This document shows positions 50,642 through 58,701 of a stretch of DNA of 64,000 bases, one piece after another; the first letter of the stretch is position 1; each line of letters begins with the position of its first letter. Below the pieces are notes generated by a model, which was not told the DNA's origin, made no database searches, and was given only the letters and a program-made list of their open reading frames with translations. The position numbers were made by a program, and so were the translations under genes. The stretch comes from an uncultured Erysipelotrichaceae bacterium (lineage in GTDB: Bacteria; Bacillota_I; Bacilli_A; Erysipelotrichales; Erysipelotrichaceae). The stretch lies in contig CALUZH010000014.1 in the NCBI GenBank assembly GCA_944325255.1, forward strand, positions 1-64,000. The letters are read 5' to 3'.

Positions 50642-51809
50642 ATACCCTCTTGCGATAACGGATAATCTCCGCTTCGGCTATGCCGATGGCAATCATACTG
50701 GCGACGGTACTGGAACCGCCGGAAGAAAGTAAAAGCAAGGGAACCCCGGTCAGGGGAATAAGACCGCTGACCCCGCCAACGTTTAAAACAAAGTGCAAAA
50801 CAAAATACATAAATACCCCGACAAAAGTCATCCGCTCCCGGGTATTTACGCTTTTAAAAGCATAGCGTACAAGGGGTATTAATATCATGCCATATAAGAC
50901 AACAACCGGAATAAAACCAAAGACCAAGCCCAATTCCTCAACGATTACCGGCAATATAAAGTCATTGGAAGGGTTAGGGAAATTCATATATTTATGAATA
51001 GAACGGCCATAGCCCAAACCAAATAAGCCCCCGGTAGCGAAAGAAACCAAAGACATGATTAAATGATAGCCGCTGTCATATTGATAAGCAAAAGGATCGG
51101 CACTGGATAAAAAACGACCAATTTGATAACCGCCAAAATTTGCCAAAAGAGCTGTTCCCAAAGGTGATAAAAGAAAGACAAAAAGGACAATAACCACAAA
51201 AAAGATAATCAACATCCGGTGTTGATAAAGCACAAATTCTTTTTTTCGCGGCACCAGCAACATCATATAGGCAATACCGAAAAGAACTAGGCCCGAACCG
51301 AAATCCCGCTGTACCACGACAATAATGCCGGTGAGGATAATAGCCATTATAAGTGCTGTTTTAAAATTGCGCCGATTTAGCTCTTCACCATTATCTTTAG
51401 CCAAAAGCTTGGCAAAAGCTACAATAATATATACTTTGGCAAATTCCGAAGGCTGAATAGAAAAACTGCCCAAGCGAATCCAGGCATAGGCGCCGCCGAC
51501 AGCCCCGAAAAGCCGGGTTGCCAATAAAGCTGCCACCACAATAACAAAGCCGAATTTCACAATTATTCGCTCATTAAACACATAGACTGATTTCCGGGTA
51601 AAAAAAGCCATGGCCGCAACTCCGACCACCACAAACAGGAGTTGTCTAAAAACCGCCATGACAATAACCGCCATATCCCCGGCAACTGCTCCCATTTCGG
51701 CCGAAGCGATCATAAAAGAACCGAAAATCGCCAAAAATAAGACCGCTATAAAGATAAGCCGGTCACTGTAAAGCGGAAAAAGATGAAATTTAAAACGCTT
51801 TTTTTGCAT
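50622..51809 (-). CDS. ftsW: FtsW/RodA/SpoVE-family peptidoglycan polymerase
   Basis: 395 residues, about ten membrane helices. SEDS-family motifs are present: IQPSEFAKVYII, a loop with DPFAYQYDSGYHLIMSL, LPVIVEELGLVFGF, and the closing TGVPLLLLSSGGSS. SEDS proteins polymerise lipid II with a class B PBP. The neighbourhood does not separate FtsW from RodA; I favour FtsW from the overall pattern. There is no Shine-Dalgarno; an extended -10 ends six bases before the ATG. Confidence 0.87.
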   Translation of the reverse strand: MQKKRFKFHLFPLYSDRLIFIAVLFLAIFGSFMIASAEMGAVAGDMAVIVMAVFRQLLFVVVGVAAMAFFTRKSVYVFNERIIVKFGFVIVVAALLATRLFGAVGGAYAWIRLGSFSIQPSEFAKVYIIVAFAKLLAKDNGEELNRRNFKTALIMAIILTGIIVVVQRDFGSGLVLFGIAYMMLLVPRKKEFVLYQHRMLIIFFVVIVLFVFLLSPLGTALLANFGGYQIGRFLSSADPFAYQYDSGYHLIMSLVSFATGGLFGLGYGRSIHKYMNFPNPSNDFILPVIVEELGLVFGFIPVVVLYGMILIPLVRYAFKSVNTRERMTFVGVFMYFVLHFVLNVGGVSGLIPLTGVPLLLLSSGGSSTVASMIAIGIAEAEIIRYRKRVYANNSR

Positions 51810-51815
51810 ATCAAC

Positions 51816-51824
51816 ATTCTAGCA
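51816..51824 (-). promoter_or_regulatory. Extended -10 promoter of ftsW-rsmD-coaD
   Basis: TGCTAGAAT on the minus strand ends six bases before the ATG. A GATAAT a few bases upstream is an alternative -10. Confidence 0.5.
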
Positions 51825-51855
51825 CATTATCCCCCACATTTTAGGAAATATAGTA

Positions 51856-51861
51856 TATAAT
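51856..51861 (+). promoter_or_regulatory. -10 box of def
   Basis: TATAAT followed by seven bases (AGGACTT) and the def ATG. The AGGA could serve as Shine-Dalgarno only if transcription began upstream of the expected point. Confidence 0.5.
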
Positions 51862-51868
51862 AGGACTT

Positions 51869-52429
51869 ATGAAAATATCTAAAGAAAATATCATTATTGA
51901 TGAAAATCCCTTGATTCGTGAGAAATCCAAGGCTGTTGATATGCCGTTAAGTGCCGAAGATAAGGCAATCTTAAATGATTTATATACCTATGTCTTCAAT
52001 TCAACCATTGAAGAAATTGCCAAATCGGAAAATCTGCAACCGGCGGTGGGTATTTCGGCCATTCAAATCGGTATACCCAAAAAACTGATGGCTGTCGTTT
52101 TAAAGGATGAGGAAGGAAAGGAAGTTGTCCGCTATGCCTTGGCTAATCCCAAGATTATCTCCCATTCCATTGAAGATGCCTATCTTGCTTCCGGCGAAGG
52201 CTGCCTTTCGGTGCCCGATGAACACCAAGGCTATGTCTATCGTCATGCCCGCATCAAAATAAAGGCCTATGACCTTTTCAGCGATAAAGAAATTATCATT
52301 AAAGCCAAAGATTATTTGGCCATCGTCTTGCAACATGAAATGGATCATTTTAACGGCATTCTTTATTATGACCGCATCAACAAAGATAATCCCTTCTATG
52401 CCGATCCTCAGGCAATCTGCATTGAATAA
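51869..52429 (+). CDS. def: Peptide deformylase
   Basis: 186-residue metalloenzyme that removes the formyl group from nascent proteins. Motif 1 reads VGISAIQIGIPKKL, motif 2 EGCLSVPDE with the metal cysteine, and motif 3 LQHEMDHFNG with both metal histidines. The length and inserts fit the type 2 enzymes of Gram-positive bacteria. It is divergent from ftsW across 59 bases. The 87-base gap to rnj is AT-rich and shows no clear terminator. Confidence 0.95.
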   Translation: MKISKENIIIDENPLIREKSKAVDMPLSAEDKAILNDLYTYVFNSTIEEIAKSENLQPAVGISAIQIGIPKKLMAVVLKDEEGKEVVRYALANPKIISHSIEDAYLASGEGCLSVPDEHQGYVYRHARIKIKAYDLFSDKEIIIKAKDYLAIVLQHEMDHFNGILYYDRINKDNPFYADPQAICIE

Positions 52430-52516
52430 TCTATATAAATATATTAAAGTATAGATAAAGAAATAAATATATCATTCATCAAACACATTCTTTCATTATT
52501 TTAGAAGGAGGACTTA

Positions 52517-54286
52517 ATGCAAAAAAAAGAAGAAGCAACTAAGACTCGACGGAAGTCGTCGAGCAGTATTTTTTATGACAAAGATTTTAACAGTAAGACC
52601 GATACCCTCGTCTATGCCCTTGGGGGTTTGGGCGAAATCGGTAAAAATATGTACTGTTTCGAACATGATGACGAAATTATCATTGTCGATGCCGGCGTTA
52701 AATTTCCGGATGATGATTTACTCGGCGTCGATTATGTAATCCCGGATTATACTCATCTCATTAAAAATAAAGAAAAGGTCAAAGCCTTGATTATCACCCA
52801 TGGCCACGAAGATCATATCGGCGGTATTCCCTTTTTATTATTGGTATGCAATGTTGAAAAAATCTATGCTCCGCGATTTGCCAAGGCCTTGATTGAAAAG
52901 AAACTGCAAGAAAGAAAGCGTTTGGCCGGAACAAAGATAATTGAAATAAACGGTGAAAGTTCCATCAAAACCAAACATTTTACTGTCGGTTTTTTCAATA
53001 CCGTGCACTCCATACCTGACTCTTTAGGGGTACTCATTAATACTCCTAACGGTCGTGTAGTTGAAACCGGCGACTTTAAATTCGACCTCACACCGATCGG
53101 TCAAAATTCCGACTATCAAAAAATGGCCTATATGGGAGCAGCCGGTGTTACCTTGTTGATGTCCGACTCCACCAATTCGGAAGTTGAAGGTTTTTCCATC
53201 TCCGAGAAAAAAGTAGCTGACTCCATTATGGAAATTACTAAAAATACTACCGGACGGTTGATTGTTTCAACTTTCGCATCCAATGTCCATCGTTTGGCCC
53301 AAATCATTAAAGCGGCCAAAGAATGCGGACGCAAGGTTGTCGTCTTTGGCAGAAGTATGGAAAATGTTGTGGAAATCGGCATCAAGATGAAGACCATCGA
53401 TGTCCCGGCCAATACCTTCATCGCTCCGGAAGCCATCAATTCCATTCCGGCTGACAAGTTATGTATTGTCTGTACCGGATCACAGGGTGAAGACCTGGCA
53501 GCTTTGAGCCGTATTGCCAACGGTACACATAAATATGTCAAAATTATCCCCGGCGATACCGTAGTCTTTTCATCCAATCCGATTCCGGGCAATGCCATAT
53601 CCGTATCCGGCATTATCAATCAATTGGTAAGAGTAGGAGCCAAAGTTTTGGTCAATACGCCGCTTTCTTCCCTGCATACTACCGGACATGCCTCTAAAGA
53701 AGAACAGAAATTGATGATTCAATTAGTTAAACCTAAATACTTCATGCCGGTGCATGGTGAATACCGCATGTTAAAGTTCCATGCCGATACGGCTATTGAA
53801 ACCGGTATTCCCAAAGAAAACTGCTTCATCTGCTCAAACGGTGATGCCTTGATTTTAAGAAACGGTGAAGTGTCAAGGGCCCAAACCCGTATCCAGACCG
53901 ATGCCATATATGTCGATGGAAATGATATATCCGGACTTTCTACATCGGTCATCAAGGACCGTAAAATTTTAGCCGATAACGGTATGGTCGCCGTTGTTGT
54001 ATGCATTGATTCAAGAACCAATACCATTCTTTGTAAACCGAATATCGTTTCCCGTGGCTTTGTCTTTATTAAAGAAAATCAAACTTTAATGAAAGAATCG
54101 GAACTATTGGTATATGATGCCCTTAAACAATCAATGAAACAAAAAGTTACCTTCGGTGATTTAAAAAATTGTATTCGTAATACTCTTGAGCCCTTCTTGT
54201 ACCGTAAAACCAATCGCAATCCGATTGTCATACCGGTCATTCTCAATCATAAAGATGCCATTAAAAAGAAAAGCCAAAGCGCCTAA
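52517..54286 (+). CDS. rnj: Ribonuclease J
   Basis: 589 residues. Metallo-beta-lactamase fold with the HxHxDH motif in ITHGHEDHIGG, the beta-CASP domain (SNVHRLAQIIKAA, SNPIPGN) and the TGHASKEEQ and MPVHGEYRML motifs, then a C-terminal domain. It has 5'-exo- and endonuclease activity in mRNA decay and rRNA maturation. A basic N-terminal extension of about 25 residues precedes the catalytic fold. It has an ideal Shine-Dalgarno, AGAAGGAGG. Together with RNase Y it shows a Bacilli-type RNA decay system. Confidence 0.96.
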   Translation: MQKKEEATKTRRKSSSSIFYDKDFNSKTDTLVYALGGLGEIGKNMYCFEHDDEIIIVDAGVKFPDDDLLGVDYVIPDYTHLIKNKEKVKALIITHGHEDHIGGIPFLLLVCNVEKIYAPRFAKALIEKKLQERKRLAGTKIIEINGESSIKTKHFTVGFFNTVHSIPDSLGVLINTPNGRVVETGDFKFDLTPIGQNSDYQKMAYMGAAGVTLLMSDSTNSEVEGFSISEKKVADSIMEITKNTTGRLIVSTFASNVHRLAQIIKAAKECGRKVVVFGRSMENVVEIGIKMKTIDVPANTFIAPEAINSIPADKLCIVCTGSQGEDLAALSRIANGTHKYVKIIPGDTVVFSSNPIPGNAISVSGIINQLVRVGAKVLVNTPLSSLHTTGHASKEEQKLMIQLVKPKYFMPVHGEYRMLKFHADTAIETGIPKENCFICSNGDALILRNGEVSRAQTRIQTDAIYVDGNDISGLSTSVIKDRKILADNGMVAVVVCIDSRTNTILCKPNIVSRGFVFIKENQTLMKESELLVYDALKQSMKQKVTFGDLKNCIRNTLEPFLYRKTNRNPIVIPVILNHKDAIKKKSQSA

Positions 54287-54302
54287 GGCCTTGGCTTTTT
54301 TT
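54271..54302. terminator. Bidirectional terminator between rnj and pfkA
   Basis: AAGCCAA and TTGGCTT pair around a 13-base loop that contains the rnj stop. T runs follow on the plus strand (TTTTTTT) and on the minus strand (TTCTTTTT), so it can end both convergent transcripts. Confidence 0.8.
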
Positions 54303-54306
54303 ATGA

Positions 54307-55266
54307 TTATACCAAACGGTCAAATAAACGATAGAGAAAACGTTTTTGCATCTTCGGCATCATTAATGCTTCATTAATGCCGATAGCGACAATCTCATTA
54401 TGAACGGTCGCTACACATTGGCCACCGATGCCTTTAACTAAAAGATCAACGGCTTTTTCGCCCATTCTGGATGCCAATACCCGATCAGAAGGCGTTGGTG
54501 AACCACCTCTTTGAATATGGCCCAAAACCGTTGCCCGACCGGAAAAACCGGTATGATCGGAAATCTTGCGGGCCAAAAGCGAAACATCGGTTATTTTTTC
54601 CGAAATAATAATAATGGCATGATTTTTACCCTGCGAGTCGAGATAACGAAGCTTTTCCATAATAGCTTCTTCGTCATAACCCGTTTCGGAAGTGACAACG
54701 ATTTCTGCGCCGCAGGAAATACCGGAATAGACAGCCAAATCGCCGCAACGGTTACCCATGACTTCAACGACCGAACAGCGATGATGTGAACTTGAAGTAT
54801 CTCTTAAACGGTCGACACATTCAACTACCGTATTTAAGGCTGTATCAAAACCGATGGTATAGTCGGTACCGGAAATATCATTATCAATGGTTCCCGGAAG
54901 ACCGATACAATTTATGCCATGGTCAGTCAAAGACTTGGCTCCCCGGTATGAACCGTCACCGCCAATAACCACCAAGGCATCAATATGCGCTTCTTTTAAA
55001 CGTTCACAAGCCAATAGCTGAACTTCTTCTTCCTTAAATTCCGGAAGGCGGGCTGTACCTAAGATGGTTCCGCCACGCGCTAAAATATCCGAGACACTGC
55101 TGCGGGTAAAATTAACGATGTCACCGTTTACCAAGCCCTTATATCCGTCTTTAATACCGGCAACTTCAATACCGCTGGCCATGGCTACCCGGGTAACAGA
55201 ACGGATGGCCGCATTCATGCCCGGGGCATCCCCGCCGCTTGTGAGAATTCCAATCTTTCGTATCAT
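54307..55266 (-). CDS. pfkA: ATP-dependent 6-phosphofructokinase
   Basis: 319 residues, the standard bacterial length. GILTSGGDAPGMNAAIR, the ATP-site GGDGSYRGA, GLPGTIDNDISGTDYTIGFDTA with the catalytic Asp, and VEVMGNRCGDLA are present. Commits fructose-6-phosphate to glycolysis. It follows dnaI by three bases with only a weak Shine-Dalgarno, so it is probably in the polA-dnaI transcript. Confidence 0.97.
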   Translation of the reverse strand: MIRKIGILTSGGDAPGMNAAIRSVTRVAMASGIEVAGIKDGYKGLVNGDIVNFTRSSVSDILARGGTILGTARLPEFKEEEVQLLACERLKEAHIDALVVIGGDGSYRGAKSLTDHGINCIGLPGTIDNDISGTDYTIGFDTALNTVVECVDRLRDTSSSHHRCSVVEVMGNRCGDLAVYSGISCGAEIVVTSETGYDEEAIMEKLRYLDSQGKNHAIIIISEKITDVSLLARKISDHTGFSGRATVLGHIQRGGSPTPSDRVLASRMGEKAVDLLVKGIGGQCVATVHNEIVAIGINEALMMPKMQKRFLYRLFDRLV

Positions 55267-55269
55267 ACT

Positions 55270-56181
55270 TTACCAACTTTCTATATTTTCCCTTCGTCGA
55301 TTATTCCCTTTTAAACAATAAGGATCGGCTAGGTTAACTACCCTTTCAATCAAACGTTTAGCCTTGATGGCATCTTCCTTGGCATATTTATCAAATTGAT
55401 AGATATTAGTCAATTTTTCTATATCGGCATTAGAAGTAAAGACGGTAGTCAAATGATTCTCCATCCGATAATCTAAGACCGTAAACAGCACATCATCACG
55501 TGAAAAGGCCGTAACCCCTTCACTGCCGATATCATCAAGTGCCAAATATGGAACATGCATCAATGAAGCGATAAGTTCATCATAAGCTGCCTTATCATTA
55601 ATGGTTAAATTACGAGCCGTATCAATTAACTTATTCACTTTGACAAAAGCAAGCTTTTTACCCATCATGGCCAAAGAATTAAATAAGGCCATGATAAGAT
55701 AAGTCTTGCCGACCCCAAAGTCGCCATATAAGTAAATACCGCGTTTACTTTTACCGCTTAAAATGTGTCCTAAGGCAATACAAATATTCTTATCCGGACA
55801 TGTCTTTATCGCCTTGTCAAAAGTCAATTGATGATATTCCTTCGGAATATCGTTTAAAACGAATTCTTCCAAGTGACGATTCTCGGCAATTAAAGCTTTT
55901 TTATATGGGCAATTGCTTAAGGACGTTGTCAAAACCAGATCATATTCCAAGCGCATCCTCTGTCCCTTATTATCTTGAAGACAATGATCCAAACCCTTAC
56001 AATTCTGACATATTTTGCTATTTTGCCAATAAGCCATAAAGGCAACATAGTTTTGAGCAATAAATTCAATCCCCAAATGATGTTCTTTTAAAAATGCTTG
56101 AATGGATGCATCTTCATACATCAAAGCGACATTTCTTTTTTTAATTTCTGCGACTTTATCAGGTATCGGAAGTTCAATCAT
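55270..56181 (-). CDS. dnaI: Primosomal protein DnaI (helicase loader)
   Basis: 303 residues. N-terminal zinc region (CQNCKGLDHCLQDNKGQ) and C-terminal AAA+ domain with GDFGVGKTYLIMAL and LALDDIGSEG, the pattern of DnaI, which loads the replicative helicase DnaC in Firmicutes. Overlaps the dnaB end by eight bases. Confidence 0.94.
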   Translation of the reverse strand: MIELPIPDKVAEIKKRNVALMYEDASIQAFLKEHHLGIEFIAQNYVAFMAYWQNSKICQNCKGLDHCLQDNKGQRMRLEYDLVLTTSLSNCPYKKALIAENRHLEEFVLNDIPKEYHQLTFDKAIKTCPDKNICIALGHILSGKSKRGIYLYGDFGVGKTYLIMALFNSLAMMGKKLAFVKVNKLIDTARNLTINDKAAYDELIASLMHVPYLALDDIGSEGVTAFSRDDVLFTVLDYRMENHLTTVFTSNADIEKLTNIYQFDKYAKEDAIKAKRLIERVVNLADPYCLKGNNRRRENIESW

Positions 56182-57325
56182 TTTCAGACTCCTTCAGGAA
56201 ACGTAAAAGTTCTTCATATTCACTTTGACCATAACTTGGATTTAAGCTGTCATCATATTGCGGCAAAATATCCTTAGTCTTCGATACTCTAGACTTATCT
56301 TGATTTAAAAAGGCTTTGGCAGCTTCAGCACTTTGAATATTATTGCGGTGCAAATCTCCGGCAACTCCGGTAATATAACGTCTGATTAAACGATTATCAC
56401 ATTTCTTTAAGGCATGTTCAATCAAGACATTGACTACTTCAATCGGCAAATGATAGCGTTCAATAAGTTCGGCAAAAAGTTCCATATCGGCCGGACTGGC
56501 TTCTTTGCCGCCCTGCAAATTCATTAAAAAAAGACTGCAAGGCACATTGTATTCACCTGGTTTTATACTTCGATAATTAGGTCTTACTTCAGCGCAAAGA
56601 CGTTTAAAACGATTAATATTGAATTCGTTAAGATCGGAAGAGACAACCTTACCGACAATAATGCGCATTTGATCTTGGGAAATATTATAAATATCGGCAT
56701 AGCGACCAATCATCGCCAAAATATCGGCTGTTCGAAACTTCAAAGGCAAGAGCGTAGTGCTGGCTTCTTTGACAAAACGCTTAATATCAAAGTATGAATC
56801 AATATGATTATCCGGAACACTTTGTTTCTTAATATAATGAAAATCTGCTTCTTTTTCCGGTGACCAATCAATCAAAGAATTATATTTTAAATGCTTGGTC
56901 ATATTTTGATAATCCTTAAGATCTATCTTGCCCTTCATCAAAGCTGTATAAAGTTCATTATAACGATCCTTGCCAATCGTATTTAAAAGAATGCGAGAAA
57001 AAATCTCATCCTTTAAAAACATTTCCGTACTTTTCGGCTCCCGCAATACAAAGACATAACGATCTTCATATTTATATTTATATGTATCTAAAAGGCGATA
57101 TTCATTAAGTCTTTCAGTGCCTAATATAAAGGCATCCAAAGACATATTTAGGTCCAGCAAAAGCTCGGTTATCGTTCCCTGCTTCTTATAACGGTTGACA
57201 AAATAGCCATAGATAGTCAAAGCATCATTAAAAATCAGCGGTTGATACAAGAGGTAAAGAGCCTGCCACTCGCTGCGTTTTAATTCTTTAGTACCGGTTA
57301 ATAAATAATTATTTCTTCCTAACAT
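56174..57325 (-). CDS. dnaB: Replication initiation and membrane attachment protein DnaB (Firmicutes type)
   Basis: 383 residues. The N-terminal winged-helix part begins ELKRSEWQALYLLYQPLI, and the C-terminal DnaD-like segment contains LPIEVVNVLIEHALKKCDNRL. It is the helicase-loading partner of DnaI, not a helicase. It overlaps the mutM-coaE fusion gene by 17 bases. nrdR, which often precedes dnaB in Bacilli, is absent here. Confidence 0.92.
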   Translation of the reverse strand: MLGRNNYLLTGTKELKRSEWQALYLLYQPLIFNDALTIYGYFVNRYKKQGTITELLLDLNMSLDAFILGTERLNEYRLLDTYKYKYEDRYVFVLREPKSTEMFLKDEIFSRILLNTIGKDRYNELYTALMKGKIDLKDYQNMTKHLKYNSLIDWSPEKEADFHYIKKQSVPDNHIDSYFDIKRFVKEASTTLLPLKFRTADILAMIGRYADIYNISQDQMRIIVGKVVSSDLNEFNINRFKRLCAEVRPNYRSIKPGEYNVPCSLFLMNLQGGKEASPADMELFAELIERYHLPIEVVNVLIEHALKKCDNRLIRRYITGVAGDLHRNNIQSAEAAKAFLNQDKSRVSKTKDILPQYDDSLNPSYGQSEYEELLRFLKESEND

Positions 57326-58700
57326 CTTTATCTATCCACATATCAATTTTAGCATAAAGCTCTGCAAGCGTACCATCATTAGTAATATGCCAATCAGCCC
57401 TTTTAATTTTTTCTTTAATCGGCATTTGCGAATTAGTTCTTTCTTTTACATCTTTAGTTTTTAAGCCCCGCTTTTTTAAACGTTCTAGAGCTACTTTTTG
57501 TTTAGAACTCAAGACCAATACGTGATCAAAATACTTATCCATCTGGGCTTCATATAATAGAGGTATTTCCGCTATGGTTATGGCTTCATGGATACTGAAG
57601 GCCTTATAGCTTTCTAAAACCCGGGGGAAAATTAAGGACTCAATAGCTTTTTTGGCCTTGGCATCGTGAAAAATCAAAGCGGCCAATTTGGTCAAATCAA
57701 TCATTTCATCTTTCGCCAATTCCGGATAAGCAGTCAAAATGTGTTTTTGAACTTCCTTATCTTCCTTATATAATCTTCTTACTTCCCTATCAGCCGAAAA
57801 AGTCTTGAAAGCATACTTTTCCTCAAGATATGCCAAGACTGTTGATTTGCCGCTGCCCATCATTCCCGTTAGGGCAATACGATGGGGAAGAATTTGGCAA
57901 TGCGGGCAATAGTATGTGCCCCGACCGCCGACCTTCGTTTTAACGATCAGGGTTTCACAATCAGGACAGGGATCCCCTTCTTTTTGATGAGCCCTTAAAG
58001 ACAATTGAAAACGCCCGGTAACCCCCAAAGAAGAAGTATAAGAGCGAATGGTGGTACCTCCGGCTTTAATGGCCGCATTTAAGATTCTTCTGGTTTCTTC
58101 AATCAACTTTTCAATGGTCTTGATGTCCAAAAACATCGCCGGCATAAGCGGATTTACCTTAATGGCGAAGAGAATCTCATCGGCATAGATATTGCCGATA
58201 CCGGCCACAAAGTGCTGGTCAAGTAGGACCGTCTTGATTGCCTTTTTTTCATCAGCCAAATAATGGTAGATATAATCGACATTAAAATGATCGCTGAAGG
58301 GCTCCGGTCCTAAATTCTTAAAGTCATCATAATTTTCCCTTTTAGCGATTAATTCCATTCTGCCGAATTTGCGGGTATCATTATAAGCTAGCTTAGTCCC
58401 ATCCGTAAAATAAAATACCACGTGCGTATGGCGGGCATTGGGAGCATCGCCCTTTTCAAAAAAATACTTGCCTTCCATGCGCAAATGCGATACCAAAGTC
58501 ACATCATCCATTTCAAATAGCAAATATTTGCCCCTTCTTAAAAAACGCCGGAAATGCTGACCGATCAATCTTTTCTTGAAACTTTCTATATCACCTTCGA
58601 TAATGCGGGGATAATAAATATCAATATCCCTTATACACTTATCCTTAATAAGGCCTTTTAAGGTATCGACTACCGTTTGTACTTCAGCTAATTCCGGCAT
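57309..58700 (-). CDS. mutM-coaE: Fusion of formamidopyrimidine-DNA glycosylase (MutM) and dephospho-CoA kinase (CoaE)
   Basis: One uninterrupted frame of 463 residues from the ATG at 58700. Residues 1-269 are MutM/Fpg: N-terminal Pro2 and Glu3 (MPELAEVQTV), Lys58, the helix-two-turn-helix (GIGNIYADEILF) and a complete zinc finger (Cys245, 248, 265, 268). Four residues later CoaE begins: HRIALTGMMGSGKST (P-loop 279-287), an EIPLLYEAQM lid segment and a KRADWHITNDG end. No ATG, GTG or TTG lies at the junction, so CoaE cannot easily start separately. MutM removes 8-oxoguanine; CoaE completes CoA synthesis. The gene follows polA by one base. Confidence 0.93.
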   Translation of the reverse strand: MPELAEVQTVVDTLKGLIKDKCIRDIDIYYPRIIEGDIESFKKRLIGQHFRRFLRRGKYLLFEMDDVTLVSHLRMEGKYFFEKGDAPNARHTHVVFYFTDGTKLAYNDTRKFGRMELIAKRENYDDFKNLGPEPFSDHFNVDYIYHYLADEKKAIKTVLLDQHFVAGIGNIYADEILFAIKVNPLMPAMFLDIKTIEKLIEETRRILNAAIKAGGTTIRSYTSSLGVTGRFQLSLRAHQKEGDPCPDCETLIVKTKVGGRGTYYCPHCQILPHRIALTGMMGSGKSTVLAYLEEKYAFKTFSADREVRRLYKEDKEVQKHILTAYPELAKDEMIDLTKLAALIFHDAKAKKAIESLIFPRVLESYKAFSIHEAITIAEIPLLYEAQMDKYFDHVLVLSSKQKVALERLKKRGLKTKDVKERTNSQMPIKEKIKRADWHITNDGTLAELYAKIDMWIDKDVRKK

Positions 58701-58701
58701 C

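Noticed and set aside
57880-57910. Possible separate start for CoaE inside the fusion
   Set aside because: The junction codons include no ATG, GTG or TTG and no Shine-Dalgarno; only a rare ATT is present, so a separate coaE gene is not supported.
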